This document shows positions 7,051 to 7,072 of a stretch of DNA of 7,072 bases, in pieces. Every line of letters starts with the position of its first letter. The first letter of the stretch is position 1. Origin of the DNA: Synergistaceae bacterium (lineage in GTDB: Bacteria > Synergistota > Synergistia > Synergistales > Aminobacteriaceae); contig JAAYJB010000424.1 of the NCBI GenBank assembly GCA_012523155.1, forward strand, positions 1-7,072, read 5' to 3'. The notes below the pieces were generated by a model. It saw only the letters and a list, made by a program, of their open reading frames with translations, ran no database searches and was not told the DNA's origin. Made by a program: the position numbers and the translations under genes.

Positions 7051-7072
7051 GACTGTCTGCCCTTTCGGAGAA

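Noticed and set aside
1..7072. CRISPR array, insertion sequence, tRNA/rRNA or toxin-antitoxin pair
   Set aside because: No spaced direct repeats, transposase motifs, RNA gene signatures or small paired ORFs were found; the window is almost fully occupied by metabolic and housekeeping genes.

Overview
The window is a moderately GC-rich, tightly coded bacterial chromosome segment. No mobile element, CRISPR array, tRNA or rRNA is visible. It contains three complete minus-strand genes, the first codons of a fourth, and one complete plus-strand gene that diverges from them. Strong Shine-Dalgarno sequences, a nickel-pincer racemase homologue, a 2-hydroxyacid dehydrogenase and a probable TRAP transporter subunit suggest an anaerobic organic- or amino-acid fermenter. 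A member of Synergistota is my best guess, but this is an impression from gene content and not a demonstrated assignment.

Left half (about 1-2580, minus strand): a compact operon for a 2-hydroxy acid. It reads from right to left as an Ldh2/malate-lactate dehydrogenase family oxidoreductase (2478-1390, GTG start), then a LarA-family lactate racemase homologue (1375-98), then the N-terminus of a small membrane protein that looks like a TRAP transporter DctQ subunit (86 to the window edge). The gaps are 14 and 11 bases, and each gene has its own ribosome binding site. The simplest model is uptake of a 2-hydroxycarboxylate by a TRAP system, interconversion of its stereoisomers by the LarA homologue, and oxidation of one isomer to the 2-oxo acid by the dehydrogenase. 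The substrate cannot be read from the sequence.

Centre (2584-4638, minus strand): ftsH, the membrane-anchored AAA+ zinc metalloprotease. The longest reading frame begins at a TTG at 4791. A TTG at 4638 with a very strong AGGAGGAG ribosome binding site is the better start, and a perfect TATAAT hexamer lies between the two. The conserved aromatic of the substrate-gripping pore loop is an isoleucine here.

Right half (4939-6990, plus strand): nadE, a long glutamine-dependent NAD+ synthetase with an N-terminal nitrilase-type glutaminase domain and a C-terminal ATP-pyrophosphatase domain, similar in layout to the Mycobacterium tuberculosis enzyme. ftsH and nadE diverge from a 300-base intergenic region. 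A GC-rich hairpin just after nadE has its U-run on the minus strand, so it mainly terminates a convergent gene lying beyond the right edge.

I see no clearly new biological system. The most interesting items are the LarA homologue/dehydrogenase/transporter operon of unknown substrate, the FtsH pore substitution, and the FtsH start-site arrangement.
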